DNA of 64,000 nucleotides from Alcaligenes faecalis (lineage in GTDB: Bacteria > Pseudomonadota > Gammaproteobacteria > Burkholderiales > Burkholderiaceae_B), in the NCBI RefSeq assembly GCF_009497775.1, contig NZ_CP031012.1, forward strand, positions 3,313,235 through 3,377,234, written 5' to 3'. A model generated the notes under the pieces. That model was not told the DNA's origin. It was given only the letters and a program-made list of their open reading frames with translations, and did no database searches. Positions 43,688 to 53,277 of this stretch are shown here, piece by piece. Each line of letters begins with the position of its first letter. Position 1 is the stretch's first letter. Both the position numbers and the translations under genes were made by a program.

Positions 43688-44131
43688 TTATAACTGCCTG
43701 GCTATTTCCACCCCTTCATTGGCCAGCTGATCCGCACGCTCATTACCGGGATCGCCCGCGTGACCCCGTACCCATAGCCAGGTCAGCTCATGTTTGGCGG
43801 CCTGCTGCTCCAGCTCCTGCCACAGGTCGGCATTCTTGACGGGTTTTTTATCGGCAGTACGCCAGCCACGGGCTTTCCAGCCGGGCAGCCATTCGTTCAT
43901 GCCTTTCTGTACGTACTGCGAATCGGTGTGCACCCGCACCTGACACGGGCGTTTCAAGGCTTTCAGAGCCTCTATCACGGCCATCAGTTCCATGCGGTTA
44001 TTGGTGGTATCGGCCTCGCCACCACAAATGGCTTTTTCGCGCCCACCATGACGCAACAAGGCGCCCCAGCCACCTAACCCTGGGTTGCCCTTGCAGGCAC
44101 CATCGGTCCAAATATCGACAACATCAGTCAT
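43688..44131 (-). CDS. rnhA: ribonuclease HI
   Basis: A 147-residue RNase H with the four acidic catalytic residues in [11 protein letters not shown] (Asp10), NRMELMA (Glu48), TDSQYV (Asp70) and GNERADQLA (Asp134). It cuts RNA in RNA-DNA hybrids such as R-loops and primers. The start overlaps the methyltransferase stop by four bases, so the two are coupled. Confidence 0.97.
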   Translation of the reverse strand: MTDVVDIWTDGACKGNPGLGGWGALLRHGGREKAICGGEADTTNNRMELMAVIEALKALKRPCQVRVHTDSQYVQKGMNEWLPGWKARGWRTADKKPVKNADLWQELEQQAAKHELTWLWVRGHAGDPGNERADQLANEGVEIARQL

Positions 44132-44889
44132 GTCTTGCTAATTCCTTCATCGGCAGCGCGTCCAGCAACCACCATAGGCCGACGCACACGCCGACGGTTT
44201 TTCTTCCACTTGGGCCCGACCATACGCAAGGCAGGCGTGCGTTTGACGGCACTAATCATATAGACGGCCCCCGCAAAGCTCCACCAGCGCGCCCCGCTTT
44301 GCTCCATCCAGGACCAGCGATCCAGCCAGGACTGCTGGCGGCACAAAGGCGCATAACAGCCCATCTGCGTGCTTTGCACATCAAAGGACAAAAGCTTCAA
44401 CCAGTCGCGCAAGCGCGAGGGGGACAGGACGTCGCCCGGCAAGGTGGGGATTCCCCGTTCCAGACCCGGAATCCAGTCGTGGGCACCCCACAAACTCAAA
44501 GGGTTAAAGCCCGTCAGGAGAATGCGCCCTTCTGGCACCAGCACGCGCTCGGCCTCTCGCAACACCTGGTGCGGGTCGCTGGCGCTTTCCAATGTATGGG
44601 GCAGGATCAAAAGATCGATGCTTTGCGTATCAAACGGCAAATGCTCGGGTTCGGCATAAACCAGGTTTTTTTGCTGGGCGGACAAGACACCCGCCTGGGC
44701 GGTACATACCCTGCAGGAGATCCGGCTCTGGGCCAGCAGGTCCCAATGCGGCAATCCAATTTGTATGGCATGATACCCGAAGGTGTTGACCACCTCCGCA
44801 TCGATTCCGGCTTGCTCCCAGGCCCGCACATATCGCCCCGGCACGGTTTCCAACCACTGGGCAAATTGATCATTCAAAGTCTGCTCCAC
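44128..44889 (-). CDS. class I SAM-dependent methyltransferase (Methyltransf_11-like)
   Basis: A 253-residue protein conserved upstream of rnhA in this group. The acidic region and motif IV are visible ([23 protein letters not shown] near residue 78), as is a post-motif ([24 protein letters not shown]). The glycine-rich motif I that normally binds the SAM methionine moiety is not evident; the matching segment is [12 protein letters not shown]. The C-terminus is strongly basic ([12 protein letters not shown]). Substrate unknown. It diverges from gloB. Confidence 0.8.
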   Translation of the reverse strand: MEQTLNDQFAQWLETVPGRYVRAWEQAGIDAEVVNTFGYHAIQIGLPHWDLLAQSRISCRVCTAQAGVLSAQQKNLVYAEPEHLPFDTQSIDLLILPHTLESASDPHQVLREAERVLVPEGRILLTGFNPLSLWGAHDWIPGLERGIPTLPGDVLSPSRLRDWLKLLSFDVQSTQMGCYAPLCRQQSWLDRWSWMEQSGARWWSFAGAVYMISAVKRTPALRMVGPKWKKNRRRVRRPMVVAGRAADEGISKT

Positions 44890-44909
44890 TGGCGCTCTCT
44901 CCCTCTACC

Positions 44910-45722
44910 ATGATGAATGCATTTACCTGGCCTGTGCCAAGCGATGTTCGCCTGATTCCACTACCTGCCCTGAACGACAACTATATATGGGCTTTAAGTC
45001 GAAACGGTCACGCCCTGGTTGTGGACCCCGGTCAGGCCGCCCCGGTTCTGGATTGGCTGGAACGCGAGTCCTTACAACTGGATGCCATTTTACTGACACA
45101 CCACCACGGTGACCACGTTGGAGGTGTCATGGATATCCTGGCCAGGCACCCGGCCCGCGTCTGGGGCCCGGCACACGAGCGTCTGCCCACCTGTGACGTG
45201 CGTGTCGGCCAGTCCGACAAGGTCGAATTACCCACGCTGGAACTGACGCTGGACGTGCTGGACATCCCCGGCCATACCGCCGGACACGTTGCGTACTTTG
45301 GTCAAAATGAGGTAAAACAGCCCTTTGTTTTCTGTGGTGATACCTTGTTTGCTGCTGGTTGCGGACGCCTCTTTGAAGGCACCCCGGCACAAATGACGGA
45401 TTCCCTGGGCAAGTTGGCAAAACTGCCATCGGACACCCTGATCTGCTGTGCGCACGAATACACTTTATCCAATTTACGCTGGGCTCTACAGGTAGAGCCG
45501 GACAATCCCCAACTGCATGAACGTTGGGAACAGGATAATCTCAAGCGTCAGCAAAACTTGCCTACGGTGCCCTCCACCTTGAAAACAGAATTGGCTACCA
45601 ATCCGTTTCTGCGTTGCGAGACGACTGCTGTTATCAAGGCTGCCGAGCACCATGCCGCCCGGTCCCTTAATAATCCTGTCGAGGTATTTGCCAGCCTGCG
45701 CGACTGGAAAAACAATTTCTGA
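44910..45722 (+). CDS. gloB: hydroxyacylglutathione hydrolase (glyoxalase II)
   Basis: A 270-residue metallo-beta-lactamase-fold enzyme with the binuclear metal motif THHHGDHVGG near residue 62, further ligands in HTAGHVAYF and FCGDTLFAAGCGR, and the C-terminal glutathione-binding domain. It hydrolyses S-D-lactoylglutathione in methylglyoxal detoxification. Two adjacent ATG codons (44910 and 44913) are possible starts. mltD follows after ten bases, so they probably share a transcript. Confidence 0.96.
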   Translation: MMNAFTWPVPSDVRLIPLPALNDNYIWALSRNGHALVVDPGQAAPVLDWLERESLQLDAILLTHHHGDHVGGVMDILARHPARVWGPAHERLPTCDVRVGQSDKVELPTLELTLDVLDIPGHTAGHVAYFGQNEVKQPFVFCGDTLFAAGCGRLFEGTPAQMTDSLGKLAKLPSDTLICCAHEYTLSNLRWALQVEPDNPQLHERWEQDNLKRQQNLPTVPSTLKTELATNPFLRCETTAVIKAAEHHAARSLNNPVEVFASLRDWKNNF

Positions 45723-45732
45723 AGATTCCGCA

Positions 45733-47142
45733 ATGAACCTAATGAGACTTTTTGCGCTGCTATGCGCTTTCGTGCTGGCAGGCTGCGCCACAGGCCCCAA
45801 GGTCAGCCCTCAAAAAGCCGCCAAGACTTCCACCAGCATTGCCGCCGATACGTCTCGCACCATTGATCTGACCCACCCACCCAAAGACGCGTGGGACCGG
45901 ATGCGCCGGGGTTTCTCCATCCCCAATCTGCATACCGATCTGGTTGATTACTGGACCAATTACTACGCTTCGCACCCCGAATCCATCCGTACCATGAGCC
46001 AGCGCGCCTCGCGCTATCTGTACCACATCATGGACGAGCTTGATGCCCGCGGTCTGCCTTCCGAACTGGCCTTGCTGCCTTTTGTGGAAAGTGCCTATAA
46101 CCCCGTGGCTTACTCCCGCTCCCACGCCTCCGGCCTGTGGCAGTTCATCCCCAGCACCGGCACGCAATACAAGCTGGAGCAGAACTGGTGGGTAGACCAG
46201 CGCCGCGACCCGGTCGAGTCCACCCGCGCTGCTCTGGACTACCTGTCTTACTTGTACGAATTCCAGGGCGACTGGTATTTGGCTCTGGCTTCCTACAACT
46301 GGGGTGAGGGTTCGGTACGTCGTGCCATGGAGCGCAACGAACAGGCTGACCTGGACGTTGACTACCTATCGCTGAAGATGCCGGACGAAACACGCAATTA
46401 CGTCCCCAAACTGCAAGCCATCAAGAATATCGTCGCCAACCCGGAGCGTTATGGCATCACCCTGCCTCCGGTCAGCAACACACCGTATTTCACCGCCGTG
46501 CGCAAGAACAAGGACATTGACGTAGCCCTTGCCGCTGAACTGGCTGAAATCTCCGTGGACGAATTCAAGGCCCTGAACGCCGCCCACAATCGCCCCACGA
46601 TCCCCGCTGATCGCGGCACCTTGCTGCTGCCCGCCAACAAGGTAGATATTTTCAATGCAAATCTGGCGGCCTACCAAGGCAAGCTCAGCAACTGGAAAGC
46701 CTACCAATCCAAGCGTGGCGAAAGCTACCTGTCCATTGCCCAGCGCCACGGCATTACCTTGTCGCAGTTGCGCTCCATCAATGGTCTGGGCAGCAAGAGC
46801 ACCAAGGCCGTCGCCCAGACGCTGCTGGTGCCCAGCACCACCCTGGGTGAAGGCAGCCTGCAACTGGCCTCCTTGACCAATACACCGGCCGCCCCCGTGG
46901 CCCAGACCGCCAGCCGTGCACGTGTGCAAACGGCCAGCGTCAACCGCAAGAATGACACTGTTGTTTTGCGTCGCGGCGCCAATGTGCGCACCCATACGGT
47001 TCGACAGGGCGATACACTCTACGCCTTGGCCAAACGGTACGACACTTCGGTGGCTGAACTGCGACGCCTGAACAATATCAAAGGCAACTCTCTTTCCAGG
47101 GGGACACGTTTGCGTGTTCCTGGTTCCAATATTCGTGGCTAA
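45733..47142 (+). CDS. mltD: membrane-bound lytic murein transglycosylase D
   Basis: A 469-residue lipoprotein. The signal peptide ends in the lipobox VLAGC. The transglycosylase domain has the catalytic Glu in LLPFVESAYNP near residue 119 and the GLWQFIPSTG motif. Two LysM peptidoglycan-binding modules follow, at about residues 315-375 and 420-465. It cleaves peptidoglycan with formation of 1,6-anhydromuramic ends. ATG 45733 is the start; an upstream in-frame region overlaps gloB and would hide the lipobox. Confidence 0.95.
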   Translation: MNLMRLFALLCAFVLAGCATGPKVSPQKAAKTSTSIAADTSRTIDLTHPPKDAWDRMRRGFSIPNLHTDLVDYWTNYYASHPESIRTMSQRASRYLYHIMDELDARGLPSELALLPFVESAYNPVAYSRSHASGLWQFIPSTGTQYKLEQNWWVDQRRDPVESTRAALDYLSYLYEFQGDWYLALASYNWGEGSVRRAMERNEQADLDVDYLSLKMPDETRNYVPKLQAIKNIVANPERYGITLPPVSNTPYFTAVRKNKDIDVALAAELAEISVDEFKALNAAHNRPTIPADRGTLLLPANKVDIFNANLAAYQGKLSNWKAYQSKRGESYLSIAQRHGITLSQLRSINGLGSKSTKAVAQTLLVPSTTLGEGSLQLASLTNTPAAPVAQTASRARVQTASVNRKNDTVVLRRGANVRTHTVRQGDTLYALAKRYDTSVAELRRLNNIKGNSLSRGTRLRVPGSNIRG

Positions 47143-47175
47143 GTCCACCCACTAATTACATAAAGGATTTTCAGC

Positions 47176-47961
47176 ATGGGTTTCCTGCAAGGAAAACGCA
47201 TCCTGGTCACAGGCGTCCTCTCGAATCGCTCTATTGCTTACGGGATTGCGCAAGCATGTCGCCAACAAGGTGCTGATATTGCCCTGACTTATGTGGGCGA
47301 GCGTTTCAAGGAACGCGTAGAAGGCTTTGCCAAAGAACTGGGCACGGATATCGTGCTGCCCTGTGACGTGTCCGAAGACGATCAGATCGAACAAGCCATG
47401 GCCTCGCTGGGCGAGCGCTGGGACGGCCTGGACGGTCTGGTGCACTCCATTGGTTTTGCGCCTCGCGAAGCCATTGCAGGCAACTTCCTGGATGGCCTGT
47501 CGCGCGAATCGTTCCGCATTGCGCAAGACATCTCGGCCTACAGCTTCCCCGCACTGGCCAAGGCTGCCCTGCCCTTGCTCAAAGGCCGCAAGAGCTCGGT
47601 GCTGACCCTGACCTACCTGGGCGCTGAAAAAGCCATCCCCAACTACAACACCATGGGTGTCGCCAAGGCTGCTTTGGAAGCTTCCGTGCGTTACCTGGCT
47701 GTGGCTCTGGGCGAGTACGGCATTCGTGCCAACGCCATCTCGGCCGGTCCTATCAAGACTCTGGCTGCCAGCGGCATCAAGGACTTCTCCACCATTCTGA
47801 AATTCGTAGAGACGCACGCTCCCTTGCAGCGCAACGTCACCATCGAAGAAGTGGGCAATGTCGCCTCCTTCCTGATGTCCGAATTGGCCAGCGGTATCAC
47901 GGGCGAAATCACGCACGTTGACGCCGGCTTTAACTGCATCGTCCCTGGCATGCAGGAATAA
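47176..47961 (+). CDS. fabI: enoyl-[acyl-carrier-protein] reductase (NADH)
   Basis: A 261-residue short-chain dehydrogenase of the FabI type: cofactor motif VTGVLSNRSIAYGIA at residue 13, HSIGFAPRE near residue 90, the Tyr-x6-Lys catalytic pair in YNTMGVAK near residue 158, and the C-terminal ITHVDAGFN. It performs the last step of each fatty-acid elongation round. The variable segments match triclosan-type FabI enzymes and not FabV or FabK. A terminator follows directly. Confidence 0.96.
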   Translation: MGFLQGKRILVTGVLSNRSIAYGIAQACRQQGADIALTYVGERFKERVEGFAKELGTDIVLPCDVSEDDQIEQAMASLGERWDGLDGLVHSIGFAPREAIAGNFLDGLSRESFRIAQDISAYSFPALAKAALPLLKGRKSSVLTLTYLGAEKAIPNYNTMGVAKAALEASVRYLAVALGEYGIRANAISAGPIKTLAASGIKDFSTILKFVETHAPLQRNVTIEEVGNVASFLMSELASGITGEITHVDAGFNCIVPGMQE

Positions 47962-47984
47962 GGCTTCACGCCTTGTTGGGAATA

Positions 47985-48012
47985 AAAATAGCGGCCTTGG
48001 CCGCTATTTTTT
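47985..48012 (+). terminator. terminator after fabI
   Basis: A 12-bp stem (47985-47996 with 47999-48010) ending in a T-run. The A-run on the left side means it may also work for leftward transcription from dctD. Confidence 0.88.
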
Positions 48013-48155
48013 ATTGCCCAGGAACTTCCAGACAAAACCTGCGCAGCTTGCTGTGTGCAGCTGGAGATAGGATCCGAACAGGTCCTGCCCAAGTCAGGTA
48101 AATCCGGACACAAGCAAGTCAGGCAAGACAGACAGTCCTGTAAGGCTCTGGCGAA

Positions 48156-49496
48156 TCAATCGCCCTGCGCCCCCTCTTCCACAAAGTCGCTGCGCAAAAT
48201 GCCATGCCGCTGCAACTTGTCGTAAAAGGTTTTGCGCGGGATACGCAGATCCTGCAAGGTCGCCTTGATATCGCCACGATGGCGCGCCAGGGCCTGCCGT
48301 ATCTGCTGCGACTCGAACTGCTCCATGCGGGCGGGCAGGCTCAAATCCTCGCTTTCCAGCTCCTTGATATCCGGATGCTGCACACCCAGCACCTCACGCT
48401 GCGCAAAGTGTGCCAGCTCGCGCACATTGCCCGGCCAGTGATGTGACTGCATATAGGCCAGACTGCGTGCATCGGGCATCTTTTGCGGCATGCCGTACTT
48501 CTTGGCAGCCAGCGCAGCAAAGTGGGCGAACAGCATGGGGATGTCCTCCTTGCGCTCCCGTAAAGGCGGCAGACGCAAGGTGACCACGTTCAGTCGGTAA
48601 TACAAATCTGCGCGGAAATTCGCACGCTGAGCAGGGTCGGACAAATCCACCTTGCTGGCGGCAACTACGCGGATGTTCACCGGGTGCTCTTCGTTGGAGC
48701 CAAGGGGAGTCACGCAACGGGTTTCCAGCACCCGCAGCAGGCGCACCTGCGCAATCATGGGCATGCTTTCGATTTCATCCAGAAACAGCGTGCCCTGATG
48801 CGCATGTTCCACGCTGCCCACGCGTCTGCGCTGCGCGCCAGTGAAAGCCCCGGCTTCATGACCGAACAGCTCGCTTTCAATAATGGTTTCGGGCAAGGCA
48901 CCGCAGTTCAGCGCCACAAAACGATGCTGGGCTCGAGCGCTCCAGCGGTGCAGCAACATGGCCACCACTTCCTTGCCTGTGCCGGTTTCCCCTTCCACCA
49001 GCACGTCCACATCGGACTGAGCCAGATGCCGCAAGGTGCTGCGCAAATTGACCATGACCTCTGAATTGCCCAAGAGCGCCGGGCCTTGGCCGTCCTCGTC
49101 CAGTTCCTCACGCAAGGCACGGTTTTGCAGAACCAGACTGCGCTGCATGGCGGCATGACGTATCACCGTCAGCAAGCGTTCGGCCTGATAGGGTTTGGTC
49201 AGAAAATCAAAGGCACCATCGTGCATGGCCTGCACGGCCATATCAATATCACCGTGGCCAGTAATCAGCACGACGGGCTGCTCGGGATCACGAGCATGCA
49301 AAGCTTGCATCAGCGCCAGACCATCCATGCCCGGCATGCGAATGTCCGTCACCACCACACCGGGATAATCCTTGGGCAAGCGGCTCAGGGCCTCCTGCCC
49401 GCTGGCACAGGCCACCACTTTCAGGCCCGCCAGTTCCAGACTTTGCACCACCGCGGCACGCAGGTCCGCATCATCATCGACAAATGCGACTTCCAT
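48156..49496 (-). CDS. dctD: C4-dicarboxylate response regulator (sigma-54 activator)
   Basis: A 446-residue NtrC-family protein. The receiver domain has the phospho-acceptor Asp in VVTDIRMPGMDG near residue 52. The AAA+ domain has Walker A GETGTGKE near residue 172 and the sigma-54 contact loop AGAFTGA near residue 216. A C-terminal Fis-type helix-turn-helix follows (IKATLQDLRIPRKTFYDKL). With DctB encoded two bases upstream it forms a two-component system that switches on dctA. The matching activator sites and the sigma-54 promoter are visible upstream of dctA. Confidence 0.93.
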   Translation of the reverse strand: MEVAFVDDDADLRAAVVQSLELAGLKVVACASGQEALSRLPKDYPGVVVTDIRMPGMDGLALMQALHARDPEQPVVLITGHGDIDMAVQAMHDGAFDFLTKPYQAERLLTVIRHAAMQRSLVLQNRALREELDEDGQGPALLGNSEVMVNLRSTLRHLAQSDVDVLVEGETGTGKEVVAMLLHRWSARAQHRFVALNCGALPETIIESELFGHEAGAFTGAQRRRVGSVEHAHQGTLFLDEIESMPMIAQVRLLRVLETRCVTPLGSNEEHPVNIRVVAASKVDLSDPAQRANFRADLYYRLNVVTLRLPPLRERKEDIPMLFAHFAALAAKKYGMPQKMPDARSLAYMQSHHWPGNVRELAHFAQREVLGVQHPDIKELESEDLSLPARMEQFESQQIRQALARHRGDIKATLQDLRIPRKTFYDKLQRHGILRSDFVEEGAQGD

Positions 49497-49498
49497 TC

Positions 49499-51355
49499 TT
49501 ATTTCTCTCCCTGGCCCAGCTCGCTATCGGCATTGCGCAGCACGATATGGAACGTGGCACCACCCAGGCGCGAAGGCCCTTCTTCCAAACGGCCACCCAG
49601 GGCCGCCACAATATCGTGCGAGATCACCAGCCCCAGGCCCACGCCTTGGCGGCGACTGGAGCTAAAGGGCGTAAACAGGCGCTGGCGGATTTCCGGACTC
49701 AGGCCGGGGCCGTTATCGGAAACCACAATGCGCACATGCTGCTGCTCGCTCATCACTTCAATACGAATGCGTCCCTGACGGCTCCCTTCCAGAGCATCAA
49801 GTGCATTACGCAGTAAATTCACCAGAACCTGTTCCAGACGTACCGGCAAAGCCCATACACGCACAGATTCGTTCACGCCTTCCAGCTCCAGATCTACACC
49901 TTGAGCCCGTGCCCTGTGCTCCAGCAACTGCCAGGCACTATCCACGGCCGAGCGTACGCGTACCGGGCCTTCCTGCTCCTGAGGCTTGCGGGCGTAATGA
50001 CACAACTGAGAGGTGATGCTGCCGATGCGTTGGGTCAGCATCTGAATACGGGACAGGTTCTGCCGTGCTGTCTCCGTCTGGCCTTGATCCAGCAAACGCA
50101 AGGTGTTGTCGGCATAGACTTCAATCGCCGCCACAGGCTGGTTGATCTCGTGGGCCACGCCTGCCGTCACCTGCCCCAGAAAGGACAGTTTCTCGGCCTG
50201 CTCCAATTGCTCACGCAGATCACGTGCACGCGAACGGGCTTCTTGCAGGGCCTGCATCTCCTGCTCAAGACGACGACGCGCCACCTGCAACTGGGCGGTG
50301 CGGGACTCCACCGCTTCCTCCAGCGCATCGCGCAAGAGCTCCTGCCGCGCCTGCGCTTCCCGGCGCTGTTGGCTGCGTTGCAGCGCCAGAGCCGTCAACA
50401 CCAGTGCCGCGCATAGCAGTCCCATCACCATCAGGCGGGATTGAAAAGCCTGCGTCTGCAAAGCGGCATCCATAGGAGCCATCGCGTGCAAAGTCCAGTC
50501 ACTGCCTACTACCGGCTGCTGCACATGCAAGAAGCGTTCCTGCCCCAGTGTCCAGAAAGAGGCCCGCTCGCCTGAATCCGACATGCTCAAACCCACCGGC
50601 TCCAAGGGCTCGTCCCCAAACTGCTGGCTGGCCCGCAGCTTTGCCAATTGCTCCGGCGCGGCTTGATCCAGACTATGCAAACGCCAGCCCGGCTCCCCGC
50701 TTAGCAAAATCACGCCATTGGGATCGCTGACAAACATGCGATCACCATAGCCTTCCCACTCTTGCTCCAGCAGATCAAACACCAGCTTGATCACGACAAC
50801 ACCAACGGGCTTGCCATCCTGATCCTGCACCATGCGGGAGATATACAGACCCGCCTTGCCGCTGGAAGTCCCCAAGGCAAAGTATTCAGCGTGCCCTTGC
50901 TCCAGGGCTTTGGTGAAGTAAGGGCGGAAGCCGTAATGATTGCCTACAAAGCTGTCGGGCTCCTGCCAATTACTGGACACGAGCGTCTGCGAATGGATAT
51001 CCAGCAAATACAGCACGGGAGCGCCCGTATCTTCGGCCAATTGCTCGAACTTGCGGTTCAAGGCCTCGGCATCGCCATAGGCGGGGTTGCCCATCAGGTA
51101 TTGGCGCAGCGCCTCGTCCTGCGCCAGCGCAAAGGACAGGGTGCGGAATTTGTCGCGAATCGTCCTGATCCAGCCTGCATTACCGCGCATCAATGAATCA
51201 AGCCGCTGCTCGCTTTGTGTCAGCAGGCGAGCCGTACCCAAATCGGCCGAGCGCCAAAAGGCAAATAGCCCCAGCACCACGGCCAAGCCCAGCAGCAGCA
51301 ACCATTCGAGCCTGAAGCGACGCTGCATGCTCGAAGAAACCGAAATGGAGTTCAT
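49499..51355 (-). CDS. dctB: C4-dicarboxylate sensor histidine kinase
   Basis: A 618-residue DctB-type kinase. One membrane segment (WLLLLGLAVVLGLFAFW) precedes a large periplasmic double-PDC sensor domain with the segment YGFRPYFTKALEQGHAEYFALG, then a second membrane segment, a coiled coil (about residues 335-385), the H-box VAHEINQPVAAIEVY, and ATPase boxes NLLRNALDA and DNGPGL. It senses succinate, fumarate or malate. ATG 51355 is the start. The DctD sites at 51362-51411 lie immediately upstream, so dctBD may also be autoregulated. Confidence 0.92.
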   Translation of the reverse strand: MNSISVSSSMQRRFRLEWLLLLGLAVVLGLFAFWRSADLGTARLLTQSEQRLDSLMRGNAGWIRTIRDKFRTLSFALAQDEALRQYLMGNPAYGDAEALNRKFEQLAEDTGAPVLYLLDIHSQTLVSSNWQEPDSFVGNHYGFRPYFTKALEQGHAEYFALGTSSGKAGLYISRMVQDQDGKPVGVVVIKLVFDLLEQEWEGYGDRMFVSDPNGVILLSGEPGWRLHSLDQAAPEQLAKLRASQQFGDEPLEPVGLSMSDSGERASFWTLGQERFLHVQQPVVGSDWTLHAMAPMDAALQTQAFQSRLMVMGLLCAALVLTALALQRSQQRREAQARQELLRDALEEAVESRTAQLQVARRRLEQEMQALQEARSRARDLREQLEQAEKLSFLGQVTAGVAHEINQPVAAIEVYADNTLRLLDQGQTETARQNLSRIQMLTQRIGSITSQLCHYARKPQEQEGPVRVRSAVDSAWQLLEHRARAQGVDLELEGVNESVRVWALPVRLEQVLVNLLRNALDALEGSRQGRIRIEVMSEQQHVRIVVSDNGPGLSPEIRQRLFTPFSSSRRQGVGLGLVISHDIVAALGGRLEEGPSRLGGATFHIVLRNADSELGQGEK

Positions 51356-51361
51356 GAAACC

Positions 51362-51411
51362 TGTGCGAAATATCGCCAAAAAATAGTAATCCCTGTGCGG
51401 ATTTTCGCACA
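51362..51411. promoter_or_regulatory. paired DctD upstream activator sites
   Basis: TGTGCGGATTTTCGCACA (51394-51411) is a perfect 6-6-6 palindrome. TGTGCGAAATATCGCCAA (51362-51379) is an imperfect copy 32 bases away, about three helical turns. Their form resembles the known DctD sites upstream of rhizobial dctA, as remembered. They lie between dctB and the dctA sigma-54 promoter. Confidence 0.8.
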
Positions 51412-51482
51412 CATATACAGATAGCGGGGAAGTCTCCAGCCCGCAAGCCGCTTATTTACTGGTTTTCTGCCTGCGAGCAGAT

Positions 51483-51498
51483 TGGCACGGATGTTGCT
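51483..51498 (+). promoter_or_regulatory. sigma-54 promoter of dctA
   Basis: TGGCACGGATGTTGCT matches the sigma-54 consensus TGGCAC-N5-TTGC, with GG at 51484-51485 and GC at 51496-51497 exactly 12 bases apart. The start is expected near 51509, which leaves a 5' leader of about 115 bases before dctA. Confidence 0.92.
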
Positions 51499-51623
51499 TT
51501 AGTCATGAGCTTATGGGCCGGGACAAGGATTCCGGCGAGCTTAAACCGCCTGCCCACACACAATTCCAAGCGGGCCACCAGCTGACTGCCAAGTCGGCTG
51601 CATCAAGTCACGGAGACGACATC

Positions 51624-53015
51624 ATGATGGATATAAGCACAGGAGACCGTTCGGTACCGCAGATCGTCAAAATCAAGTGGTATCGGATTTTGTATGTCCA
51701 GGTCATCATCGCCATCACTATCGGGATTTTGCTGGGCCACTTTTACCCCTCGCTGGGCGAGAGCATGAAGCCCCTGGGCGATGCCTTCATCAAGCTGGTC
51801 AAGATGATTATTGCGCCCGTCATTTTCCTGACGGTAGCCACCGGCATTGCCGCCATGACGGACCTGCAAAAAGTGGGCCGTGTGGTGGGCAAGGCCATGA
51901 TTTACTTTCTGACCTTCTCCACGCTGGCCCTGATTGTGGGTTTGGTGGTCAGCAATATCGTGCAGCCCGGCCATGGCATGCACATTGATCCCAACACCCT
52001 GGACCCCAGTTCTATCCAGGGCTACGTGCAGCAAGCCCATGACAGCACGCTGACGGGCTTTTTGATGAACATCATCCCTTCCACCCTGATCAGCCCCTTT
52101 ACCGGCGGCGACATCCTGCAGGTGCTGTTTGTGGCCGTGCTGTTTGGTATTGCCCTGGCTGCTGTGGGCGATCACGGCAAGCCGGTGCTGAAACTGCTGC
52201 AAGCCTTGATGACGCCTGTGTTCAAGCTGGTGGCCATTCTGATGAAAGCCGCCCCCATCGGGGCCTTTGGTGCCATCTCCTTCACCATTGGTAAATACGG
52301 GATTGAATCCGTATCCAGCCTGGCGCTGCTGGTAGTGACTTTCTACGTCACCTCCGTGCTCTTTGTGCTGATCATTCTGGGTGCCGTGGCCCGCTACAAC
52401 GGCTTTTCCATCACCAAGCTGATCCGCTACATCCGTGAAGAACTGCTGCTGGTGCTGGGCACCAGCTCCTCGGAAGCGGCTTTGCCTACCCTGATGCAGA
52501 AGATGGAACGTGCCGGGTGTGCCAAGTCGGTTGTGGGCCTGGTTGTGCCTACGGGCTATTCCTTCAATCTGGACGGCACCAATATCTACATGACCATGGC
52601 AGCCCTGTTCATTGCTCAGGCTTGTGATATCCCACTGACCTTGCAGCAGCAGATTCTGCTATTGCTGGTTGCAATGCTCAGCTCCAAAGGGGCAGCAGGC
52701 GTGACGGGTGCCGGTTTCATTACCCTGGCAGCCACCCTGTCTGTAGTGCCTTCGGTGCCTATTGCCGGTATGACCTTGATCCTGGGTATTGACCGCTTCA
52801 TGTCCGAATGCCGTGCGCTGACCAATCTGGTGGGCAATGCGGTTGCCACCATTGTGGTTGCCCGTTGGGAAGGCGAACTGGATGCCGATCAGCTCAACAG
52901 CGCCATGAATGGCGAGCTGCCACCACTGGATACCAGCGTCACCTTGCATCAACGTGGTGAAGTGGGGATTCCCGCACAAGAGGCCAGCGAGCCGCGCGCT
53001 ACCGTTACGGCCTGA
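51624..53015 (+). CDS. dctA: C4-dicarboxylate transporter (DAACS family)
   Basis: A 463-residue symporter. It has the DctA/glutamate-carrier hallmarks: the Ser-rich [11 protein letters not shown] near residue 280 (re-entrant hairpin), [13 protein letters not shown] near residue 312 and the second hairpin [14 protein letters not shown]. It takes up succinate, fumarate and malate with protons or sodium. ATG 51624 (or the adjacent 51627), with GGAG eight bases upstream, is preferred over an in-frame region that starts at the sigma-54 start site and lacks any domain. Confidence 0.95.
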   Translation: MMDISTGDRSVPQIVKIKWYRILYVQVIIAITIGILLGHFYPSLGESMKPLGDAFIKLVKMIIAPVIFLTVATGIAAMTDLQKVGRVVGKAMIYFLTFSTLALIVGLVVSNIVQPGHGMHIDPNTLDPSSIQGYVQQAHDSTLTGFLMNIIPSTLISPFTGGDILQVLFVAVLFGIALAAVGDHGKPVLKLLQALMTPVFKLVAILMKAAPIGAFGAISFTIGKYGIESVSSLALLVVTFYVTSVLFVLIILGAVARYNGFSITKLIRYIREELLLVLGTSSSEAALPTLMQKMERAGCAKSVVGLVVPTGYSFNLDGTNIYMTMAALFIAQACDIPLTLQQQILLLLVAMLSSKGAAGVTGAGFITLAATLSVVPSVPIAGMTLILGIDRFMSECRALTNLVGNAVATIVVARWEGELDADQLNSAMNGELPPLDTSVTLHQRGEVGIPAQEASEPRATVTA

Positions 53016-53032
53016 TCCAGACACTTAAACAG

Positions 53033-53067
53033 AAAGGCCGGTTTTCAATTGAAAACCGGCCTTTTTC
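53033..53067. terminator. terminator after dctA
   Basis: A perfect 32-base palindrome (53033-53064) with the core AAAGGCCGGTTTTC, followed by T residues and preceded by A residues. It lies 18 bases after the dctA stop. The 210 bases beyond it, up to the glutathione transferase gene, contain nothing recognisable. Confidence 0.93.
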
Positions 53068-53277
53068 TTGTCTGCGCGTTCTTGCCTGGCTGCTCCTGCC
53101 CACCCGTTTTCCCCAGTCAGCTTTAGCAGTTCCAATTTGTCTGCTCCAGCTTGTTTTTCCCTTGCCATGTCTCCCTGCCCGCCTGACACAGGCCATTCAC
53201 GACTCAATAAAGTCTTGAGCCAATAATCCAGGAGCCATCACAAGCTCAAACAGGCATTGAGTTGAACAGCTAATCAC

